A stretch of DNA of 64,000 nucleotides from a virus. Below the pieces are notes generated by a model. That model searched no databases. It was not told where the DNA came from and worked only from the letters and a program-made list of their open reading frames with translations. The stretch covers positions 62,001 through 126,000 of IMG/VR virus record IMGVR_UViG_3300024999_000030. One strand, 5' to 3'. The position numbers were made by a program, and so were the translations under genes. Shown here one piece after another: positions 29,321 through 40,300 of this stretch. Position 1 is the first letter of the stretch, and each line of letters opens with the position of its first letter.

Positions 29321-31207
29321 ATGTCAGATTACTTAGGTCCTCTCCAGAATCCACCCCCAGCCAGAAGTGATGGCATAGGTATAAAATTGTCTTCTGGTAA
29401 TGTTTTATTTGCTGGTGGGTGGGGAATAGATGGAACTTTAATATCTAGCTCTGTTATATATAATATCATAGACAATGGTTTTTATTCCGTTGGGGACCTT
29501 AACGTCTCACGCGCATATGGTCCTCCAGCAATTTTACTTGATGATGGAAACGTATTGGTGGTTGGTGGTTTGACTGGTTCCGATCCCACCTGGCTTAGCA
29601 CAGCATCTTGTGAATTATATAATCCAAATACTGGTCTTTGGACTTTTACTGGCTCCTTGTCTATATCAAGGCAATTTCACGCCATAGTTAAACTTATTGA
29701 TGGTAGGGTATTGGCCATAGGTGGTTCTACCACAGATGGTGGCGGAGGTAGTTTAGACACCTGTGAGATATATGATCCTATTTTGGGAACCTGGTCGCCT
29801 GCGGGCTCATTAAATATTTCTCGTGATGCTGTTGCAGCGGTGAGATTAGTGTCTGGTAAAATATTGGTAGCTAGCTGGAACGAAACCTCTAGTGAAACAT
29901 ATGATCCAGATACAGACACATGGTCAATTGTGGGAGATTTATCTTTACCGCCCCAAAATTCAATAAATTTAAATTTACTAAATAACAATACCGTATTATC
30001 TTCATGTACAGGAACAGACACTTGTGAATTATTTGATCCCAACTCTAACACGTGGTCTGTTACTGGTTCACTCTCTGCTGTGCGATTTTGGGGGGGGGCA
30101 GTTAAACTTTCTGATGGAAATGTTTTAGTTTTTGGGGGCACAACTACTTCAGACTTTACTGGAATTTTAGATTCAGCAGAAATATATAATGTGGCTAGCG
30201 GAACCTGGTCTTTAACAGGATCTATGAATGTTCCAAGAATGGAATTGGGACAAGTAGCCGCTAGCGTACAATATGCCCTTTTAGATGACAATACGGTATT
30301 GGTTTATGGTGGTTGGGGCGGACTTCCAGATGTTCTTCCACTTAGTACTGCAGAAATTTACTATCCTGATTTAGGTACATGGGGACTAGATTCTTATTCA
30401 CCTTGTCTTTCTCCGACTATTGACACACAACCATCAGGGGAAACTATTTCCCTTGGAGATACGGCAATTTTAACTGTGGTGGCGAGTGGCACGTTATCAT
30501 TGTCTTACCAATGGTACGAAGGCCTTAGTGGAGATACGTCAACTCCAGTCGGAACAGATTCAAACACATATACAACTCCAGCTTTAACCACAGAAACCAA
30601 CTATTGGGTAAGGGTTACTGGTCAATGTGATCCACCTGCTGATAGCACTACGGCAACTATAAGTATAAATTCGGAACCATATTTGACTATTATTTCTAAT
30701 GTTTTTGATGGTCCCCCTACTCTTCAAGCAACATGGCCCACTAAAACAATTGTTAATTGTGTGTGGGCGGCTAATGAAGAAATTATAGTTAGTACACCAA
30801 ACACGTTTTTAGTGCCCACTATAGATGCAACATATTCTGTAATTTTAACAGCCTCTGATAGCTCAGTGGGAATTCCAAATGATATTGATGTGACTGTTTC
30901 ATATGTTGATATGAATTTTGAATTAATTACATATAATTCTATTGCTAATGCCTCTAATATAAGTCGTTATGCTACTTTTATTTTTGATATTATAGAAACT
31001 CATGGAAAATATTTTCCACTATCATATGTTAATTTTTCTATATATCAAAATGGAGCCGTAATAGAAGATTTAACAAAAACTTCATCGGAAGTTTCTTATT
31101 CAGAAATATCTAATGGCTGGCGTTTTGTTATTAATGGCGGAGAGATTAAACATAGATTTAAATCTGGTTCCAATATTACAGTCACAATTAACGTTGCTAA
31201 TAATTAA
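29321..31207 (+). CDS. Kelch-propeller tail protein with Ig-like and shared C-terminal module
   Basis: This is a 628-residue protein. Residues ~14-360 hold about six kelch-type blades: repeated DGxVLxxGG strands (for example DDGNVLVVGG, DGRVLAIGG, DGNVLVFGG), each with a following E-x-Y-x-P/V and W segment (CELYNPNTGLW, CEIYDPILGTW, AEIYNVASGTW). Residues ~365-450 form one Ig-like domain (YQWYEG, YWVRVTG). Residues ~455-628 are a module that recurs at the C-terminus of the 522-residue protein two genes on. Kelch propellers generally bind ligands, so receptor or glycan binding on the tail is likely. The absence of a signal peptide fits a virion protein. Confidence 0.65.
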   Translation: MSDYLGPLQNPPPARSDGIGIKLSSGNVLFAGGWGIDGTLISSSVIYNIIDNGFYSVGDLNVSRAYGPPAILLDDGNVLVVGGLTGSDPTWLSTASCELYNPNTGLWTFTGSLSISRQFHAIVKLIDGRVLAIGGSTTDGGGGSLDTCEIYDPILGTWSPAGSLNISRDAVAAVRLVSGKILVASWNETSSETYDPDTDTWSIVGDLSLPPQNSINLNLLNNNTVLSSCTGTDTCELFDPNSNTWSVTGSLSAVRFWGGAVKLSDGNVLVFGGTTTSDFTGILDSAEIYNVASGTWSLTGSMNVPRMELGQVAASVQYALLDDNTVLVYGGWGGLPDVLPLSTAEIYYPDLGTWGLDSYSPCLSPTIDTQPSGETISLGDTAILTVVASGTLSLSYQWYEGLSGDTSTPVGTDSNTYTTPALTTETNYWVRVTGQCDPPADSTTATISINSEPYLTIISNVFDGPPTLQATWPTKTIVNCVWAANEEIIVSTPNTFLVPTIDATYSVILTASDSSVGIPNDIDVTVSYVDMNFELITYNSIANASNISRYATFIFDIIETHGKYFPLSYVNFSIYQNGAVIEDLTKTSSEVSYSEISNGWRFVINGGEIKHRFKSGSNITVTINVANN

Positions 31208-31224
31208 AAAATAGGGAGATAGGC

Positions 31225-33888
31225 ATGTCAACGTGGTATATGGATTATGAAAATGGATTAGATGCTACTACCGCCACTCCATATGGATGGTGGAGCGTAG
31301 CGGTAACTGTCACTGGAGGTAGTAGTCCCGTCGCTGGTGACAAGATGACGGGACAAACCAGTGCCAAGGTAGCTTATCTCACAGTGACTCCTGGTGCGTG
31401 GGCTGGCGTAGTTACCTGCTATTTCTATGGGAGGAGTGGGACTTTCGTAGCAGAAAACGTCACCTACGGGAATGAAGGTGGTGGTCCTGGAACTGGTACT
31501 GGATCTATTGCTGGTGATTTGACTTACTGTGCTTGGAAAACCATAACCAACGGAGCCACAGCAGCTAGGATTGCTCCAGGAGACACCATTAGAATAGCAA
31601 AAAGCCTTGCTCCAATTTTAATTTCTGGGGGAGATTGTTCATGGACAGGTGTGACAAATGTTGGTGGAGTTGTTACCGGAACAAAAACTATTAATGCAGC
31701 TACCAATGCCTCTCCCATTGAAATAACAACTATTACAAATCATGGTTACATAACTGGAGACATAGTTCAAATTATAGGAAATACTGTTAATACAGCAGCA
31801 AATGGGGCTTGGGTAATAACCTATGTATCAGATACTAAATTTACACTTGATAATTCAGTGGGAAATGGGGTCGGTGGAGCCGGAACTTCTCGTTTAGTAA
31901 ATGTTAAAGCAGTAAAATTAACCACAGCCCAAACAACAACCATTGATAGATGTGAAGTTGCTTGGACTGTAGACAACACATCCACCGTAACCCGCACCGC
32001 AGTCACCACTCAAGCTAAAGAGGGTGGAGCCTGCATGAAAATTACTAAAGCCACTTATGCGATAAATACATTATATGCACATAAAACTATAACCTCTGTT
32101 GATTTATCCTCTAAGCAAAAAATAACTTTTTGGATTTACAATAGTGCAGCCACCCTAGCAACTCATTGGGTTATTAAATTATGTTCAGATACTGCTGGAG
32201 TCACTGCCGTCGATACGTTTACTCTTCCAGCAATTCCATCTATAAATGTGTGGGTTCCTTTAACTTTAACTAGAGATGGGGGTGGAAATCTTAGTGGAGC
32301 CGGAGGTGGACCAACTAACATTCAATCCATTGCTTTGTATACCGGATCAGTGGTTCCTACTGCGGCTTCATATCTTTATTTAGATAATTTTGAAGCAGCC
32401 ACCAGTACTGGTTTAAATCTCCAAAGCCTTATAAGTAAAAATTCGACAGAACAAGACGGAGATGAGGCTTGGTATGCCATACAAAGCATTAATGGGCGAG
32501 TTGTTTTATTAGAAACAGATCCGTCAACTAAACCAGATTCCATCATTGAGAGGGGTTATTCGGGAGACACAGAAATTGTTCCCACTTACACAAGGGAAAC
32601 TATTAAAACAACATTATCGACCAGTCTTACTGCTAGTGTTCAAGAAATACAGGAGAGTGGAACATCAGGAAATAATATTCAATATCAGGGGGGATATGAC
32701 ACTAATACCAACCTGCAAACTGGGGAAACATTTTTTGATGGATTAAATGGTTTAGGTCGAGGTCTTTTTTCAACAAGCAAAGATTATATAACTCTTAATT
32801 ATTTGAATTTTTATAGATATAATTATGGAACATATTTACTTAGCTGTGATTATTGGAATTTCCAAAACATTAACAACTGTAGTAATAATGGCTCTGGTGG
32901 AGGATATTGGAGTTCTTTTACAAATGGCATAGGCTCTCTTGGATTTTTCAATAATAATGGTGGGATAGGTTTAGATTTTAACAGTAGTAGTCAAGGTAAT
33001 TTATTCACTCTTTTAAAGGGTGTTAGTAATAATACTTCTTATGGTTTGATGATTAATGCATCAGATAATAATGATTTTTCATTAATATCTAATCTTAACA
33101 ATAATAGCTATGGTCTATATTCTATAAATAGTGCGGCTCGTAATAATATACACACTATTACAAATGCAAATTACAATAGTACGTCTGGAATATTTATACA
33201 AAGCATTACAGAGGACGTATTTAATACAATAACTCAAGCAAATTATAATGGACAATATGGTTTACAAATATCCACGGTTTCCCTTAATAATAAGGTTTAT
33301 TCTATTACCACAACTGGTAACGGCACCAATGGTATTTATGTTGCCGTTGGGCCAAATTATGTTTCCAATGCTCTTTGTGCAGAGGGCCTGCCAAGTGCCC
33401 CAATAACCACTGCACTTAATTATCGAGTTTATTTTCCAAAATGGGGGCAAGCAATAGATAGTCATTATTTCTTTACTGATGCGGCAATCGTGAATACTGT
33501 AACTACAGACCCAGAAAGACACACGGCCACTGGAATTGCTTGGAAAATGGCAATTACTGGATCATCTAGAAATAGTTGGTATCCCCTAAAACTTTCTATT
33601 GCTAAGGTGGCCGTACTAAATTCTGGATTAGTTACTGCTCGTGTGTGGGTTAAGAAAACCCATGCAACAAATATTTCTGCTAAATTGTTTATTCAGGGGA
33701 ATCAACTGTCGGGTGTTCCAGAAGATTTAATAGCCACTAAAGCAGACGATGTGAATTACGAAGAATTAACTTTAACTTTTACTCCTTCGGAAACTGGCGT
33801 TATCGAAATTGAATGTTGGGTATGGTCAAATACAGCTTCAATAGTTGATTCTGTATATGCAGACGACTTTACAGTAACGCAAGCGTAA
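31225..33888 (+). CDS. Beta-helix tail spike with carbohydrate-binding-like sandwiches
   Basis: This is an 887-residue protein. It opens with a phrase often seen at the start of right-handed parallel beta-helix proteins (WYMDYENGLDA, then TITNGATAARIAPGDTIRI at ~100-120). Residues ~235-400 look like a jelly-roll domain. Residues ~530-720 are rich in Asn and Gly with ladders of the NosD type (NNSYGLYSIN, RNNIHTI, YNGQYGLQI). Residues ~750-887 form a second jelly roll ending in DDFTVTQ, similar to carbohydrate-binding modules. It is probably a receptor-binding spike, perhaps with glycan-cleaving activity, but no active site can be assigned. The first ~200 coding bases are GC-rich relative to the gene. 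Confidence 0.6.
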   Translation: MSTWYMDYENGLDATTATPYGWWSVAVTVTGGSSPVAGDKMTGQTSAKVAYLTVTPGAWAGVVTCYFYGRSGTFVAENVTYGNEGGGPGTGTGSIAGDLTYCAWKTITNGATAARIAPGDTIRIAKSLAPILISGGDCSWTGVTNVGGVVTGTKTINAATNASPIEITTITNHGYITGDIVQIIGNTVNTAANGAWVITYVSDTKFTLDNSVGNGVGGAGTSRLVNVKAVKLTTAQTTTIDRCEVAWTVDNTSTVTRTAVTTQAKEGGACMKITKATYAINTLYAHKTITSVDLSSKQKITFWIYNSAATLATHWVIKLCSDTAGVTAVDTFTLPAIPSINVWVPLTLTRDGGGNLSGAGGGPTNIQSIALYTGSVVPTAASYLYLDNFEAATSTGLNLQSLISKNSTEQDGDEAWYAIQSINGRVVLLETDPSTKPDSIIERGYSGDTEIVPTYTRETIKTTLSTSLTASVQEIQESGTSGNNIQYQGGYDTNTNLQTGETFFDGLNGLGRGLFSTSKDYITLNYLNFYRYNYGTYLLSCDYWNFQNINNCSNNGSGGGYWSSFTNGIGSLGFFNNNGGIGLDFNSSSQGNLFTLLKGVSNNTSYGLMINASDNNDFSLISNLNNNSYGLYSINSAARNNIHTITNANYNSTSGIFIQSITEDVFNTITQANYNGQYGLQISTVSLNNKVYSITTTGNGTNGIYVAVGPNYVSNALCAEGLPSAPITTALNYRVYFPKWGQAIDSHYFFTDAAIVNTVTTDPERHTATGIAWKMAITGSSRNSWYPLKLSIAKVAVLNSGLVTARVWVKKTHATNISAKLFIQGNQLSGVPEDLIATKADDVNYEELTLTFTPSETGVIEIECWVWSNTASIVDSVYADDFTVTQA

Positions 33889-33901
33889 ATGAGGTAATTG
33901 A

Positions 33902-35470
33902 ATGTCTCTGCCTGGTAGCAACGATTTAATTGGAATGGATTATGCCTTTGAAGCACAACCGTTTGTCCAAATTCCAGCCAAAGCAGAGGCAGGTCCATTA
34001 GATTTATCTTTTAACGCAGAACCCTTTTTACCAGCAAACTTACCAATTAATATATATGGCGATTCATCTGGCTGCACTAGCGTAGCTCTATCTACTGATG
34101 TATATGACGTTTATCGGTGGCAAACTTCTCCTGACAATTCCACTTGGTCTGATATTGTTTTGGCTACAAGTTCAACTTATTCAGTAGTCTCCACTGCTTA
34201 CTATAGGATTTCTGCCAGGGTTACAATTTCTGATCCGTGGCTTTATTCCAATGGATTGTTTGTAACTATTTATGTTGCCCCAATAATGGGTATAATTGGA
34301 GATTCCTCTGATTGTACGTCAGTCACTTTAACGGCAACTGGTTCTGACATTGTTACTTATCAATGGGCTAAAGATGGTAATCCTATTGGTGTAAATAGTG
34401 ATACATATGTTGCCACTGAAAGTGGATCATACACTGTGGCTGGAACCAATTCTAACGGTTGTTATGGAATCTCATCTACTCATGCGGTTGTCATTTATAG
34501 TTTTCCGACTATTTCTATTATTGGAGATGCTTCTGGTTGCGATTCTATATCTCTTTCTACGGCCTCTTCTGGTGTAAATTCTTATCAATGGAAATTAGAT
34601 GGAGTTATTATTAGTGGAGCGGAAAGCAGTACATATATAGCAACTGTAAGTGGTAATTATACTGTTGTCGGAACAAGTGTAAATTCATGCGCTATGGAAT
34701 CGAATAGTCACGCTGTAATTGTGTATGTTGCGCCATCCGCGCCGACAATCAATGTGTCTTTTTATACATTATCCGTACCAGATATTTACATTTCTTATCA
34801 GTGGCGCTTGGAAGGCGTTGATATTTTTAGTGCAACTACTTTTACATATTTAGCTGGATTACCTGGTAATTATTCGGTATTGGTGACCGATTCTAATGGA
34901 TGTTCTGTGATTTCTGAGGAAGTTTATCTTACTATGGATGCATATATTTCCATAACACCAGATTCATTGGGTCCAGCAACATTATCTGCATTATGGCCTG
35001 GTAAAACTATTGCTAGAACTTATTGGTTTTTAGATAATATTATGTTATTTGACACAACAGAAGAGTTATTTTTACCGACAGCTCCAGGATATTATAAAGC
35101 GGCAATGCAATCGATTGATAATTTTACAACTATGACGTCAAATATTTATGTTGCAAGTTCTTATGTTAATCAAGAGCCAGGATTAATATTAAATGGTTCA
35201 GTCTCAACTGGATCAATATTAAGTAGATATACTGATATTATGTTTGATGTAATAGATTCTACTGATAGGGCTATTCCTATTTCGTATATTAATTTCTTTG
35301 TATATCAGAATGGAGGTCTCTTAGAAACTCTTACTAAAGACTCCTCTTATGTGTCATATTCAGAAATATCCAATGGGTGGCGTTTTATTATTAATGGCCC
35401 TACCGTTAATCCCAAATATAGATTCAAAAATGGATCTGTCATAGAAGTAAAAGTTATGATAACCAATTGA
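33902..35470 (+). CDS. Tandem Ig-like domain tail protein
   Basis: This is a 522-residue protein. After a ~45-residue N-terminal segment come four tandem Ig-like units, near 46-125, 128-198, 202-275 and 280-345. The first three start with a Gly-Asp-(Ala/Ser)-Ser-(Gly/Asp)-Cys phrase, and the last three carry a central YQW strand. Residues ~346-522 are the same module as the C-terminus of the kelch protein, with SYSEISNGWRF shared exactly. The units probably form a stalk that presents or anchors an adhesion domain. The start has a GAGG ribosome site eight bases upstream. Confidence 0.6.
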   Translation: MSLPGSNDLIGMDYAFEAQPFVQIPAKAEAGPLDLSFNAEPFLPANLPINIYGDSSGCTSVALSTDVYDVYRWQTSPDNSTWSDIVLATSSTYSVVSTAYYRISARVTISDPWLYSNGLFVTIYVAPIMGIIGDSSDCTSVTLTATGSDIVTYQWAKDGNPIGVNSDTYVATESGSYTVAGTNSNGCYGISSTHAVVIYSFPTISIIGDASGCDSISLSTASSGVNSYQWKLDGVIISGAESSTYIATVSGNYTVVGTSVNSCAMESNSHAVIVYVAPSAPTINVSFYTLSVPDIYISYQWRLEGVDIFSATTFTYLAGLPGNYSVLVTDSNGCSVISEEVYLTMDAYISITPDSLGPATLSALWPGKTIARTYWFLDNIMLFDTTEELFLPTAPGYYKAAMQSIDNFTTMTSNIYVASSYVNQEPGLILNGSVSTGSILSRYTDIMFDVIDSTDRAIPISYINFFVYQNGGLLETLTKDSSYVSYSEISNGWRFIINGPTVNPKYRFKNGSVIEVKVMITN

Positions 35471-35477
35471 GGATAAT

Positions 35478-37358
35478 ATGGCTTTAGAAATTGTTTTTAC
35501 TTGGTCGGATAATCCAGAGTTTCGTTGTGTAACAGCTACTGCTACAGATGGATATAGTTCTTATTTATGGAACAATGGAGAAACTGACAGAATTATTACA
35601 ATTACGGAAGATGGTTTATATTATGTAACGGCTGATGCTGAAGAATCTCAACATTATTATATAGATATTAGCGCTAATATTATTAATTCAGAATTGTCTT
35701 TTTCTTTTTCCATTGAATCTATCAACTCTTTACCACCAGGTAAATATGTTTTTGAATATGATACCGGTTTAGATATTAAAATGAAAAAAACTGGTCGTTC
35801 TTTATATTTAGGATCATCTTCATCTCAAATGAAGTATGACTTAGCCCCTCATCTTGGAATTTCAAAACCAAAATATGATTCGGGATATACTTACGATTCG
35901 TATTATCCAGCCGATGCCATTCTCTTAGAGCAGCGTCTTTTGGATAAATCATTTAATAATGATTTGATTTCTAATTCTTTAGGTATTAGTCCAATTAAAA
36001 CTAATAATAGATTGGCTCCATTTATCGATTCAGGCAGACATAATCTTATGGTCGTTCATTTTGATGATTGTTTTGATAATTTTGCACCATTTTATCCATT
36101 ATATTCTGGTGTTTTCTTAGCAGACTCTTTGTTCGGTCAAGCAGGAGTGTTTAGTGGCACGCCCCTGATTGTTCCAAATGTGAAATATTTTAGTGCAACA
36201 ACTGGATCTATACAGTTATGGGCTAAAAGACTCTGTAAAACCAGAGGAACCAAATACTATATAGTTGACATGCAGCCTTTTGTCGGCTCTAATAATTTAG
36301 CTGCTTCTTTTTCCCTTTATATCGATGAGATTGATAATTTAACATTTGAAATTATAGGTTTTACTCCTATATCGGGAACAAATTCTGTACGTACAGATAA
36401 ATATGTAATTCATTGTCCTTTATCCACTAAAGATTTAAATGGCAATGAATATAATCATATAGCTATTACATGGAATAATTCCTCCTCCCCGACTGAAAAT
36501 TTCATGAGACTATATCTTAATGGAGAGTTGCGTAGTTTACTTAAATATGACACAGGCGCTACATTTGGTATTGACGAGGTTACAGCTGAAGAGAGATTGT
36601 TTGGAGATTATGCTGATTCTACATTTATTGGTGGAGATGCCCAAACCCACGAAGTGAAAGCTAGGGTTAATAAGTTTATTGTGGAAAAGTTAGGTGGTAT
36701 CGTAGATCCAAGCACGATTACGATAGGGAATCCCACAGGAAGTAAATTTTCAAGAACCATATCTGGTTTAGAGAGCTTCTTTAATCAATTTATTGATGGC
36801 GTGTCGTATCAAATAGCAACATATGAAAATGAAACATTTACAGTATCCAATCAGGTTTATGGTGGTACTTTTTATGATTGGTTGGGATTAATGAATGAGC
36901 AACCCACTCAAAAATATAATACTGAACCTACAGATTGGCTAGATACTGTTAAAAGTAAAGCTGCGGTAAAGGAAATTAGTGGACAATTTATTGACAATGC
37001 CTCTGATTTTACTCATATTTATATTGGGGAAGATATTAATGGTTTGTATCCTGGTCAAGTTCTCATTGATCAATTGGCCATTACGAATGCTCCGCTTTCA
37101 ACTGCAGAGGTGGCTGCTTTTAAACGTCAGCAACCTGTTTCAATAAGCGACAGTAGAGTAACACTTGGATATGATTTTAATATTGCCGCCATTGAAGCTA
37201 TGACATTTACTAATTTGCAGGACGAATATGGTCGTAATTTTGAGTTTATTGTTAACGTGCTAAATCCTTTCAGTTTTCCATTAGATAAGGCATTGATTAC
37301 AAATCTTATCTCAATGGTTAAACCAGCTAATAGTACGGCTTTTGTGAATTTTGCTTAA
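35478..37358 (+). CDS. Tail protein with Ig-like N-terminus and LamG-like domain
   Basis: This is a 626-residue protein. Residues 1-~65 form one Ig-like unit (SSYLWNNGETDRIITITEDG) close in style to those of the preceding gene. Residues ~205-370 look like a LamG/concanavalin sandwich: GSIQLWAKRL, then YNHIAITWNN, then MRLYLNGEL. LamG-like domains in virion proteins usually bind sugars or other surface ligands. The C-terminal ~200 residues are unrecognised. The gene starts seven bases after the previous stop with a GAGGAT ribosome site, so it is co-transcribed with the adhesin block. Confidence 0.5.
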   Translation: MALEIVFTWSDNPEFRCVTATATDGYSSYLWNNGETDRIITITEDGLYYVTADAEESQHYYIDISANIINSELSFSFSIESINSLPPGKYVFEYDTGLDIKMKKTGRSLYLGSSSSQMKYDLAPHLGISKPKYDSGYTYDSYYPADAILLEQRLLDKSFNNDLISNSLGISPIKTNNRLAPFIDSGRHNLMVVHFDDCFDNFAPFYPLYSGVFLADSLFGQAGVFSGTPLIVPNVKYFSATTGSIQLWAKRLCKTRGTKYYIVDMQPFVGSNNLAASFSLYIDEIDNLTFEIIGFTPISGTNSVRTDKYVIHCPLSTKDLNGNEYNHIAITWNNSSSPTENFMRLYLNGELRSLLKYDTGATFGIDEVTAEERLFGDYADSTFIGGDAQTHEVKARVNKFIVEKLGGIVDPSTITIGNPTGSKFSRTISGLESFFNQFIDGVSYQIATYENETFTVSNQVYGGTFYDWLGLMNEQPTQKYNTEPTDWLDTVKSKAAVKEISGQFIDNASDFTHIYIGEDINGLYPGQVLIDQLAITNAPLSTAEVAAFKRQQPVSISDSRVTLGYDFNIAAIEAMTFTNLQDEYGRNFEFIVNVLNPFSFPLDKALITNLISMVKPANSTAFVNFA

Positions 37359-37360
37359 AA

Positions 37361-37369
37361 CTATTAATA
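37361..37369 (+). promoter_or_regulatory. CTATTAATA motif, candidate phage-specific promoter
   Basis: CTATTAATA begins three bases after the LamG-like gene's stop codon and ends 25 bases before the next ATG. Spacing to the start codon matches the motif copies near 19422 and 63572. No -35 box is evident. Function is inferred. Confidence 0.45.
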
Positions 37370-37394
37370 AAATACTAATCTTTGGGGATGAAAT

Positions 37395-40300
37395 ATGAGC
37401 GATACTGTATTGAAACCAACATTTTACAGCGGGCAGAATATATATCGAGATAATTTACAGAGAATTGTATCTTATGATTCCTCTAAACGCACGGCATTAA
37501 TTCTGTCTATGTTTAATAATGGCGTCGTAAATCCAACTCCATATGATTTGAGTGCTATGCGAGTTGTTGTTGATTCCTATCGCAACAATAGTTGTTATTT
37601 AGACTTTCAATCTTCATCTCAGGCTAATAATCCAATCACTATGTCAGCATCTGGCGATCCTCGTATTTTATATGCTCAAAAATTTTATGCTAGAAGTAAC
37701 AATATTCAAAAAGTTAGACTATGGATGTTAGTGGATGTACCCCCAGGCACACAGTTTGGTGAAATTTTTGTAGAAATTAGGGCTCTTGTTGGTTCCGATT
37801 GTACATCCAGCAATAGCTGTAATTGCAATTCAACATTACCCACCGGTGCCAGCCCCCTCATCACTGAACCAGCTTCTCAGGTTTTAGCTAGACGGGTGTT
37901 AGACCACAATACCATTAATAATTCTTTTCCGTATATTGATGTGAGTTTTGCCACAGAGCCACTTGTTTCTAATCTTGATGACAGATCTTTGATGATTCCT
38001 GGTCAATACTATGCTATTGTTATTGGGCGTAATTATTCTACAACCGGAACTTTACAAATTCATGGTAATTTTGGTAATAATCTAGCTAACTTAGAAAGCT
38101 ATGTTACTAAATTTGATCCAACAACCGGACTATGGACAAACTATGAAGGTGATTCAATAGCTTATCAAATTTTTTCTAATACTGTAGAGCTTCTCCCTGG
38201 GGATGGTATTGTTAGTGGTGCATCTATTAACAACCCAACGTACGTAGAAGACTCTGTTGGTAATACAGTGAGATATCATCTAGGAAACTTAGATTTAGCT
38301 CACGTTAAAAACATTGTGAGTGCTGGTGCTGTCGATCAGAATGGCGATGGGCGTAATATGGTTATTGCTCGTATTCGTGAAGTTGAAATGGAATATCAAC
38401 CTAATCCTAGAACGGGTAATCCAAATGCTACTGCAACGGCTGAGGTTATTGAGGCCTCTATTACCACTGAGAGGCTCTGGTCCGAAATGTCCAGTACCGA
38501 TCAAGCCGCTTGGTTGATATTAGCCTATGTTACCGATGAAAACACTAAAACAATTAAGGGATTATATGAACCACCCTGCGATATTAATGCTGCCGCAATT
38601 GCGGGTAATTGGTCTCCAGGTTTAATCAATATTGAAGACGCTAGGGTGTTTGTTCCTCACGCACAGGCCCTTAAATATAGCCTATTAGATGAGCCACCCG
38701 CTAGAGCCATTTCCACTTCTTATAACACTAATTTAATTATTCCTCAAGCTGATTCAACATTGGCATTAGCTTCAGTCTATATTAACACTGAGTCTGGGGC
38801 CCCGAGCAGTGTTTTTAAAACCGGATGTGTAGAGCGCAATCAATTGTCGGTTTTTGATAGTGCCTTTGGAATGACACTTACCACACCACATATGGGTAAG
38901 TATTTATATTATGCGGATGATGCGGGTACTCTTAAAAAATTAAATATCATTCCACCAATGGTTCAAAGTTCTATTGCTAGTGCCGACATTACCTCTGTTC
39001 CAAGGACATTAAATGCCTCTACAACCATTGGGGCCTGCGTGAACGCCAACATGGGTCTACGCGTTAGATTACAGTGGACACCTCCCTCGGACCCGACTTC
39101 TTATCGTGGGTTAGTTATTGTTAGGTCTACGGAAGACTATCCACGCTCTATCGACGATGGAGTAATTATTGCTGTATCTGAAAAAACATTTACTACTTTA
39201 GATGGACGAGTTTATAATTTTGATCCAGTCGGACAAGCAAATCCATGTTGTAATGCTGATAATCCAGAAGCGGGTATTATAGGAAAACGTCGTGGATTAA
39301 ATTCCCCACTTCCAGAATTATCTATGGAATTGGTTAGTGCGATGTCTGGTACTCTTAATAGTTTAAACGATATCGTAGAATATTCCATAATTCCTGGTAC
39401 GGAATTTAATATTAACGTGTCAGCCTTTAATCTTAGTTCCGCTATTCTTCATCCTCGTTTTGATGTTGATATTATATATGCGGGCGGTTCAATAAATCTT
39501 TTGAGGGATTATCAAGCAGTAAATGCTTCCACAATGTATGTGAGTTCTTCAGCTATTAATGATATTATTTTACCTGTTACAATTCCAACTACAATTAACA
39601 ATAGCTCTTTTCCAACCGGATATACATACTTAATGATTAGAGTATATGACGGATTTGTGTCAACTCATCCTCAAATTGGTACTCTTACATTAATTTTGAA
39701 AAATGAAACAGGTGAAAGTTTTAATTCTGGTCTTACTGCTATAGCTGCTCCACTATATGAAAACGACCAAGCTGTGGAAGATTATATTGCAGATTCAACA
39801 ACATTATTATCTGTTTCAGCAATGAGCTTTTTAAATATTTCAGCTATACCGTTTGGTAGATTATCACTTAAATCTCAATGGATGGCTAATTATTACAATG
39901 GCACTACCAATCAAATTGTACCCACAGATTCTATTAATTTAACTCCTTTAGAAACTGTAAATGGATCAGAAATTACAATGGAGACTTTGTTGGATTATGT
40001 TGGAGCTAATGCTTCTGTGGTTCCAGTTTCCATATCTTCTGACACATTTAGATTACAATTTATTGATATTGTTGGCAGTTCCATCGCCATAGGAAATAGC
40101 ACGACAGCCGCTCCTTCAGAATTATTTTTATCTGTTGTAGATGAAACTTCTGAGGCGGATATTAAACCAATTGTGGCATATTATAATCAGGATTTATATT
40201 TAGTTCCACGTCAACAGCTTGTTTTAAATCAAGAGTGCTCTTGCTATGTAGATGCTTACTCTGGAACGGCGTATTCTGCCGGTTTTGTCGGTTGTGAGCG

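Noticed and set aside
29677-30291. Open 204-codon frame on the - strand
   Set aside because: It lies wholly inside the kelch gene, has no ribosome site, and the + strand frame shows clear kelch repeats.
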